A DNA stretch of 48,386 nt from Acidobacteriota bacterium (GTDB lineage Bacteria > Acidobacteriota > Thermoanaerobaculia > Multivoradales > JBCCEF01): the NCBI GenBank assembly GCA_039028635.1, contig JBCCHV010000009.1, positions 79,446 through 127,831 of the forward strand. The letters are read 5' to 3'. The position numbers and the translations under genes are program-made. The notes under the pieces were generated by a model. The model was not told the DNA's origin, made no database searches, and was given only the letters and a program-made list of their open reading frames with translations. Position 1 is the first letter of the stretch; each line of letters opens with the position of its first letter. Positions 43,515 to 48,386 of the stretch are shown piece after piece.

Positions 43515-43719
43515 TGCTTGTTTCTCCTCACACACGGTGATTTCGAGACGGGCGCCAGTGGGTGCCCGGCGATTCGGTGGTGCAGTGCAGTGACTCTGGT
43601 GAAGGGCTAGATAGCCTCTGCCTGCCGAGATCGGCAGGAGGCTTCGTGTCTCGAGCTCGGGTTCGGGACGCTGGCGGGCCGCCGCCGCAGCGGGCGGTCG
43701 GGGCCGAGCGCGGATCGCG

Positions 43720-44046
43720 CTAGTCTGCCGGTGGGCCGCGCAGGGGCGGCGAGCGGCGTGGGGAGCGCCCCGGCGGCTCCTCGATCGCTTCTCCGCCGAT
43801 CAGACCAAGGGTTGCCGCGAAGGGGGACGCAATCAACGGCTCGGACGGCTCGGTGGCGCTGATCGATGCGGGGCAGACGTCGCAGCGGTGCTCCTCGTGG
43901 GCCTCCTCATCGGCATGGTGGTGTCCGACACCGAGGAGGCCAGCACTCATGACCAAGACGAGCAGCAGGGCGCAGCGTGCCCGTTCTCCGTCGCCTGGGC
44001 GGCGATTCGGTGCGGGTCGGCGACGGATAAGGCTGGACAACGACAT
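43720..44046 (-). CDS. Small exported His/Glu/Cys-rich protein, possible metal binder
   Basis: The 108-aa protein has a basic start, one hydrophobic export segment (CALLLVLVMSAGLLGVG), then GHHHADEEAHEEHRCDVCPAS, a dense set of His, Glu and two Cys suited to binding zinc or copper. A Pro/Arg-rich tail follows. It resembles small periplasmic metal-handling proteins of the DUF2946 kind in layout, not in detail. The ATG is only five bases from a palindromic operator, leaving no room for a Shine-Dalgarno sequence, so translation may be leaderless. It is the first gene upstream of the ABC/TonB operon. Confidence 0.65.
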   Translation of the reverse strand: MSLSSLIRRRPAPNRRPGDGERARCALLLVLVMSAGLLGVGHHHADEEAHEEHRCDVCPASISATEPSEPLIASPFAATLGLIGGEAIEEPPGRSPRRSPPLRGPPAD

Positions 44047-44051
44047 CGAGT

Positions 44052-44073
44052 TAATGATACTCAGTTATCATTA
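44052..44073. promoter_or_regulatory. Perfect 8-6-8 palindrome, candidate metalloregulator box
   Basis: TAATGATA-CTCAGT-TATCATTA lies between divergent genes. The arms resemble half-sites of Fur-family operators (Fur, Zur). Each strand also carries TATCAT, a plausible -10 hexamer; on the minus strand it is seven bases from the ATG at 44046. The site may thus combine an operator with divergent promoters. Confidence 0.55.
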
Positions 44074-44124
44074 GAGATCAAGGGGCCCGATGACAGGCCC
44101 TTCACCGCGCATCGACTTCAAACC

Positions 44125-44490
44125 ATGAAACTCTCCCGACTTGGCGCCCTCGGCGCTCGCTTGCTCCTGATTGGGGCATTCTCGATGGCTGCCGTGGGGC
44201 ACCACTTTTGGTGCCAGCTACCTTCTCCGGAGCGTTTCTGCGCCCGAGCGGCGGAGGCTGAGGATTGCGCCCTCTCTGCCCGTTCGGGGCTGCGCCTTGA
44301 GGTTGCTTCTCAGGATCTGGAGATCGATTGCCCGGGCTGCTATCCCGGAAGCCAGCGCCTTTCGCTGCTGCGGTCCGATAGCAGTCATATCCGGCCACCG
44401 ATTGCGTCCGCGACCGGAAGTGGACAAACCACAGCGCCGTTCCTGCTGCTGGCGGCGGTTCGCACGAGCCGCGGTCCTCCCGCCCACTGA
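44125..44490 (+). CDS. Small exported Cys-containing protein of unknown function
   Basis: A 121-aa frame starts MKLSRLGALGARLLLIGAFS with a good signal peptide, then AVGHHFWCQLPSPERFCARAAEAEDC and DLEIDCPGCYPGSQ, with five cysteines and two histidines in the first half. It starts 51 bases from the palindrome and precedes the ZnuD-like receptor. There is no good ribosome-binding site and the C-terminal third looks unstructured, so the frame could be spurious. If real it may be another metal-binding periplasmic protein. Confidence 0.5.
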   Translation: MKLSRLGALGARLLLIGAFSMAAVGHHFWCQLPSPERFCARAAEAEDCALSARSGLRLEVASQDLEIDCPGCYPGSQRLSLLRSDSSHIRPPIASATGSGQTTAPFLLLAAVRTSRGPPAH

Positions 44491-44816
44491 GTCCTTCACG
44501 CCGCCGCGACGGGGCGTCCCCCACAGAGTCATTTCAAGCACTGGCCGCTGCCTTGCCGGTGCAATGGATCTTTGCTCGTTGGATTTTTGGTTTGAGGTCT
44601 AGGAGGCTGCTGAAAAAAGCCTCTCCGCGTCTTTTTTCGCGCCTCCTAGGTCATCTCCAGGGGGTCTGTTCCAGCCCCCCTTAAGGCGAAAAAGTGCGAT
44701 TTTTCGCCTTTCACCCCCAATGGCGGCTTCGCCGGCGAGCCCGTACGGGCTCGTAGGAGGCTGCGGAAGGGGATTTTCGGCAGCCTCCTAGCGGGGGCTC
44801 GAGGAAGGAACTCGTG
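44491..44816. other. Gene-free segment before the ZnuD-like receptor
   Basis: Most of this 326-base stretch is the hairpin-rich repeat element described separately. The first ~110 bases hold nothing recognisable. The last 25 bases carry the GAGGAAGGA ribosome-binding region of the receptor gene. Confidence 0.6.
44599..44791. mobile_element. MITE-like element of four consecutive hairpins
   Basis: The ends are inverted repeats: CTAGGAGGCTGCTGAAAA at the left and its complement with one mismatch at the right, with CTAG at both borders as a possible target duplication. Inside are four perfect-stem hairpins. (1) 44599-44649: CTAGGAGGC/GCCTCCTAG plus GAAAAAAG/CTTTTTTC. (2) 44683-44710: AAGGCGAAAAA/TTTTTCGCCTT. 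(3) 44736-44753: CGAGCCCGTACGGGCTCG. (4) 44754-44790: TAGGAGGCTGC/GCAGCCTCCTA. No transposase is encoded. Confidence 0.7.
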
Positions 44817-47195
44817 ATGAATTCACATTGTGTTCGTGGTTGCCGAGGGCGTCGAGCCACCGGCTCTCGTCGGTTTTCGGCGGTTGTTCTCGTCGCTTTG
44901 TTTGTTGCTTCGTTTGCGCTGCTCTTGCTGCCTTCGGCGGTGGGGGCTCAAGAGGTGGGCTCGCTGGCCGGCCAGGTCGAAAAGTCGACCGGGCGCAGCT
45001 TCGTCCTGGCGACCGCCCGCATTCCCGACCTCGGCCGAATCGTCGACGTCGGCGAGGACGGAAGCTTTCTTTTCGAAGATCTGAAGCCCGGCTCCTACCT
45101 CTTGGAGGTGCGGGTGCCGAGTCGCGGCGTTGGAATCGAGCGCGTCTCGGTGCGAGCCGGCGAAACCTCCTCGGTGATGGTGGAGATCTCCGTCGGTAGC
45201 CACTCGGAGGAGATCGTCGTGTCGGCTTCGGCCGATGCCCGCAGCTCCCTCGAGCTGGCGGCGCCGACCATCAGCCTGAGCGGCAACTACCTCGAGCTGC
45301 GACGGGAGTCGAGCCTGGGGGAGACCCTGGCTCTCGAGCCCGGAATCCACTCGACCTACTTCGGTCCCGGCGCCAGCCAGCCGGTGATCCGTGGATTCAC
45401 CGGCAGCCGGATCCGAATTCTCGAAGGGGGAATCGATACCGGCGACGTGGCGGCCGTCAGCGCCGATCACGCGGTGACCTCGGAGCCGGCCCAGGCGGAC
45501 CGTATCGAGGTCCTGCGCGGGCCGGGAACCCTGCTCTACGGCTCGAACGCCATCGGCGGTGTGGTCAACGTGATCGACGAGCGCGTCCCGACGCTGCTCG
45601 GTAGCGGTGGCATCAACGGCAGCTTCGAGCTACGCACCGGGAGCGCCGCCGACGAGCGCCAGGGAACCGTGGCTTTGGGCGGCGGCGGCGGCCAGTGGTC
45701 CTGGAACCTGGCGGCGACCGGGCGCGAGTCCGATGACTACGACATCCCCGGTTTCGCCCGCCTCGAGGAAGAGGAGCACGATGAGGACGATCATGACGCC
45801 CACGAGGAGGAGGAAGAGAATCCCTTCGGTACCGTCCCCAATAGCGACATCGAGACCCGCAGCGTGCGCGCCGGGGCCACCTACTTCTTTGGCGATCAGG
45901 GCTTCCTGGGCGTCTCCGTGAGCGGTTTCGACACGGATTACGGCATTCCGGGGGGGCATGGCCATGGAGAAGAGCATGGCGAAGAGGAAGGGGAGCACGA
46001 AGAGCACGAGGAAGAAGAGCACGGCGAGGAAGAGGTGCGCCTCGACATGGAGCAAAGGCGAATCGATCTGCGCGGCCAGGTCAACCTGGCGCTGGCGGCC
46101 TTCGAAGCCCTCAAGGTGCGCTTCGGAGCCAGTGACTACGAGCACTTCGAGGTCGAAGGCGAGGAGGTGGGAACCTTCTTCTTCCGAGACTTCGTCGAGA
46201 CCCGCCTCGAGCTGATCCAGAGCCAGCGCGGCCGCCACAGCGGATCCGTCGGCCTGCAGTTTCTCGATGGCGACTTCGAGGCGGTCGGAGAGGAAGCTTT
46301 CATTCCGGCGACGACGACCCAGAGCTGGGGCCTGTTCACGCTGCAAGAATTGGCGACTCAGTCGGTCACCTGGCAGCTCGGAGCCCGTTTCGAAACCCAA
46401 GAGTCGGAGCCGGTGGCCCAGGCTCGCCGCACCCACGACGGCCTGAGCGCCTCCCTCGGGATGGTTTGGCAGGCCAACGACACCTTCCAGCTGGCCGTCT
46501 CCGGCGCTCGCTCGGTTCGCCTGCCGGCGGCCGAAGAGCTCTTCGCGGATGGGCTACACGTCGCCACCCGAACCTTCGAGATCGGCGATCCCACTCTCGA
46601 AGAAGAGGTCGGGCTGGGTCTGGACCTGGCACTGCGCTTCGCCGGCGAATCGGTCAGCGGAGAGGTGAGCTTCTTTCGGCAGCGTTTTTCGGACTACATC
46701 TTTCAATCCTTCACCGGCGTGGAGAGGGAAGGCGCTCCATTGGTTCTCTATGCCCAGGAAGACGCCACCTTCTCGGGCATCGAGCTCCAGGGGCGAGTCG
46801 AGATCTTCGAGAAAGAGGATCATCATGTCCATCTCAGCGTGATGGGCGATCTGGTCGATGCCGAGCTCGAGAACGGTGAAAACGTGCCGCGGGTGCCGCC
46901 GGTGCGCCTCGGGACTGCGGCTCACTATCACGGCAGCCGCTGGAATGCCTCGACCGAGCTGGTTTGGGTCGACGACCAGACGGACGTGGCACCGAACGAG
47001 TCGGCGACCGACGGCTACACCCTGCTCAACGCCAGCCTGGGCTATCGCTTGGTGCTGGGCAACCAGGTGGTGGACCTGCTCCTGCGTGGTAAGAACCTCA
47101 CCGACGAGGAAGCCAGGAGCCACACCTCGTTCCTCAAGAACGAAGCGCCGTTGCCGGGTCGCAACATCAGCCTCTCCGCCCGCTTGCGCTTCTGA
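44817..47195 (+). CDS. ZnuD-like TonB-dependent receptor with acidic His-rich loops
   Basis: The 792-aa protein has a signal peptide (FVASFALLLLPSAVGAQ) and a carboxypeptidase-regulatory-like domain (GSLAGQVEKSTGRSFV ... EDLKPGSYLLEVRVPS). The plug (LGETLALEPGIHSTYFG, GASQPVIRGFTGSRIRILEGG, PAQADRIEVLRGPGTLLYG) leads into a barrel ending SLSARLRF. Two loops are loaded with metal-ligand residues: residues ~317-338 (EEEEHDEDDHDAHEEEEE) and ~378-410 (GGHGHGEEHGEEEGEHEEH, then EEEEHGEEE). This is like the zinc-binding loops of Neisseria ZnuD, so zinc (or another divalent metal) uptake is likely. ATG 44817 is chosen; a GTG directly before it is possible. Confidence 0.93.
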   Translation: MNSHCVRGCRGRRATGSRRFSAVVLVALFVASFALLLLPSAVGAQEVGSLAGQVEKSTGRSFVLATARIPDLGRIVDVGEDGSFLFEDLKPGSYLLEVRVPSRGVGIERVSVRAGETSSVMVEISVGSHSEEIVVSASADARSSLELAAPTISLSGNYLELRRESSLGETLALEPGIHSTYFGPGASQPVIRGFTGSRIRILEGGIDTGDVAAVSADHAVTSEPAQADRIEVLRGPGTLLYGSNAIGGVVNVIDERVPTLLGSGGINGSFELRTGSAADERQGTVALGGGGGQWSWNLAATGRESDDYDIPGFARLEEEEHDEDDHDAHEEEEENPFGTVPNSDIETRSVRAGATYFFGDQGFLGVSVSGFDTDYGIPGGHGHGEEHGEEEGEHEEHEEEEHGEEEVRLDMEQRRIDLRGQVNLALAAFEALKVRFGASDYEHFEVEGEEVGTFFFRDFVETRLELIQSQRGRHSGSVGLQFLDGDFEAVGEEAFIPATTTQSWGLFTLQELATQSVTWQLGARFETQESEPVAQARRTHDGLSASLGMVWQANDTFQLAVSGARSVRLPAAEELFADGLHVATRTFEIGDPTLEEEVGLGLDLALRFAGESVSGEVSFFRQRFSDYIFQSFTGVEREGAPLVLYAQEDATFSGIELQGRVEIFEKEDHHVHLSVMGDLVDAELENGENVPRVPPVRLGTAAHYHGSRWNASTELVWVDDQTDVAPNESATDGYTLLNASLGYRLVLGNQVVDLLLRGKNLTDEEARSHTSFLKNEAPLPGRNISLSARLRF

Positions 47196-47289
47196 GCGGA
47201 GGGCGCGCGAGCAACAGCGCGCCGGCCGGCTCCTTCGGCTCCTTCTCGCGCACCAAGGGGAAGGTCAAGCCTCGGAGCTGTTAGTAGGA

Positions 47290-47313
47290 GCGCCCGTCCA
47301 TAGGGACGGGCGC
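47290..47313. terminator. Bidirectional hairpin between convergent genes
   Basis: GCGCCCGTCC-ATAG-GGACGGGCGC is a perfect 10-bp stem with a 4-nt loop, followed on the plus strand by TTGGGGTTT. It lies between the ZnuD-like receptor and the lectin gene and can end both transcripts. Confidence 0.7.
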
Positions 47314-47326
47314 TTGGGGTTTGGCT

Positions 47327-48118
47327 CTATATGGACGCCGAAATGCAGACGCAGGTTCCGGTGATGTCACAGAATCCCTGAGGGCAGAACGAATTCCCGC
47401 AGTCGAAGTCGCTGTTGCACCGGCGGCCGTTGCAGGTGGGATCGCAGATTGGATTCGGGCAAAGGCCGCAGTCCGCAGAACAATTGCTGCAGTTCTCACC
47501 GATCCCACATGAGCCGTTGTAGTTGCAGAAGGGGTCGCAGTCTTCGCGACAGCAGGCAATGGTCTCGCCTTGGCTGCTCTCGCAAACCTGGTTCTTGCAA
47601 ATTGCCTTGACGACTAGAGTCCATTCCTGCCGGCTGTCGGAGGTGCAGGTTCGTTGTTCCAGGATGTCTCGCTGACCCAAGAAGCCTGCCGGTCTCGCGC
47701 GCAGACACTTGTAGCTATGCTTGACGAGGAACTTGACGTTGGACCCGGCCGGAATGGGGTCCCAGAGCTGGTTCAGTCCTCCATGGCAGCCGTACTGCTG
47801 GACATTGCGGCCATCGCTCAGGGAGGCGCTTTTGACATCCAGGCATTTCCCGCTGTGCCGGGCGATCATCTTGTAGAAGCCGGACCCCGCAGCCACGAAC
47901 TTCCAGCGCTGGTTGAGCCCATCGTTGCAGGGATGAATCTGCGCGTTGACCCCGTTACTGGTACTTGCCGACTCGATGTCGAGGCATTTGCCCGGCTCAT
48001 CAACTGATCTGATCTCGTAGATGTAGTCCTCGTTCACCTGGCTGATCAGGGGTGATGCCACCAGGCTGAGTATTGCTAGCAGCAAGATCAATCGTGGAAT
48101 GCTGTTCCTTCTCGTCAC
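47327..48118 (-). CDS. Secreted ricin-type beta-trefoil lectin with Cys-rich tail
   Basis: The 263-aa protein has a signal peptide (IPRLILLLAILSLVASPLIS) and three ricin-B-like subdomains (about residues 32-168). Each shows GKCLDIESAS- or GKCLDVKSAS-like and QxW motifs (NQRWKF, NQLWDP, RQEWTL). The last ~90 residues contain about 20 cysteines (VCESSQGETIACCREDCDPFC, CGIGENCSNCSADCGLCPNP in parts), a disulfide-rich domain reminiscent of EGF-like or trypsin-inhibitor-like repeats. It probably binds glycans outside the cell. Lower GC than its neighbours and an AT-rich promoter set it apart. Confidence 0.88.
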   Translation of the reverse strand: MTRRNSIPRLILLLAILSLVASPLISQVNEDYIYEIRSVDEPGKCLDIESASTSNGVNAQIHPCNDGLNQRWKFVAAGSGFYKMIARHSGKCLDVKSASLSDGRNVQQYGCHGGLNQLWDPIPAGSNVKFLVKHSYKCLRARPAGFLGQRDILEQRTCTSDSRQEWTLVVKAICKNQVCESSQGETIACCREDCDPFCNYNGSCGIGENCSNCSADCGLCPNPICDPTCNGRRCNSDFDCGNSFCPQGFCDITGTCVCISASI

Positions 48119-48240
48119 GGATGCCTCCCCGGTACAAGTGGGCGACCCTTGGGGGTCGATGGTCGTGGCGGTTTCCGCCTTCGGTGGATCGCGACCCTCC
48201 CAGTCAACAATTCTGCATATTCCAGTTATCTATATTTTTT

Positions 48241-48268
48241 ATTTTAATTTTATCTATTATTTTGTCAA
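48241..48268 (-). promoter_or_regulatory. Sigma70-type promoter of the lectin gene
   Basis: On the minus strand TTGACA (48268-48263) and TAAAAT (48246-48241) are 16 bases apart in an AT-rich tract that stands out from the GC-rich surroundings. The start site would be near 48234, giving a leader of about 115 nt. Confidence 0.65.
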
Positions 48269-48347
48269 GAGCACTGAGGGAGGAGCCGACGATCGCGACG
48301 TGAAAAGGGCTTGCTGGCCCGGCTGGTTTAGTTTTGGGACAGGGCCT

Positions 48348-48375
48348 GGCAATCCACCCTGGAGAGGGTGTTGCC
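48348..48375. terminator. Hairpin at the right edge of the window
   Basis: GGCAA-tc-CACCCT-ggag-AGGGTG-TTGCC forms an 11-bp stem with a 2-nt bulge. It may be a terminator for a gene beyond the window or a structured element; the context is cut off. Confidence 0.35.
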
Positions 48376-48386
48376 GGCCGAGTGAG

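Overview
The window is high-GC chromosomal DNA from a Gram-negative-type bacterium. It has TonB-dependent receptors, outer-membrane and Tat-exported proteins, and many secreted proteins of unknown role. Several features together resemble Acidobacteriota, perhaps a Thermoanaerobaculia-like lineage: an ECF-like sigma factor beside a Ser/Thr kinase-TPR protein, an SBBP-repeat protein, a DUF5916/CBM9-like barrel protein and DUF3526-type ABC permeases. This placement is inferred from gene content only.

Layout. 0-5 kb (minus strand): a VOC protein cut by the window edge, then a compact four-gene operon encoding a GlsB-type membrane protein, a SelW-like SELENOPROTEIN, an M1 aminopeptidase with HEAT repeats and an M24 Xaa-Pro aminopeptidase. 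The selenoprotein has an in-frame TGA in a Cys-x-x-Sec motif followed by a SECIS-like hairpin; ordinary gene calling splits or misses it. 5-8 kb: a tandem repeat and DNA polymerase I, whose proofreading domain looks inactive. 8-12 kb: a lower-GC accessory island with a TrlF-like PHP/SMC-type ATPase, IS-like repeat remnants and a VapBC-type toxin-antitoxin pair with a recognisable promoter and operator. 12-24 kb: mostly exported proteins (TPR protein, HExxH metalloprotease, S41 peptidase, NTF2-like protein, SBBP propeller protein), an amidohydrolase pseudogene, an AraC regulator divergent from an NHL/SMP-30-type propeller, and a UbiB-type kinase.

24-32.5 kb: a PhyH-type dioxygenase; a redox-flavoured locus (cupredoxin and DUF5916 protein divergent from a di-haem MauG/CCP-type cytochrome); and a three-gene operon (unrecognised 416-aa protein, Tat-exported beta-propeller, AHSA1 protein) behind a good sigma70-type promoter and a long leader. 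32.5-37.5 kb: two tandem paralogous secreted Cys-ladder miniproteins, then an ECF-like sigma factor and a kinase-TPR protein that overlap tail to tail.

37.6-47.2 kb is best read as a metal-handling island. A minus-strand operon carries a His-rich small protein, an ABC ATPase, two DUF3526 permeases and a TonB receptor. It is divergent, across a perfect 8-6-8 palindrome, from a small Cys-containing exported protein and a ZnuD-like TonB receptor with Asp/Glu/His-rich loops. A 190-bp MITE-like element built from four successive hairpins sits between the last two genes. The window ends with a secreted ricin-type lectin that has a Cys-rich tail and an AT-rich promoter.

The strongest unusual signals are the unannotated selenoprotein with its SECIS, the Cys-ladder twin peptides, the TrlF-like island, the palindrome-controlled metal island and the hairpin element.
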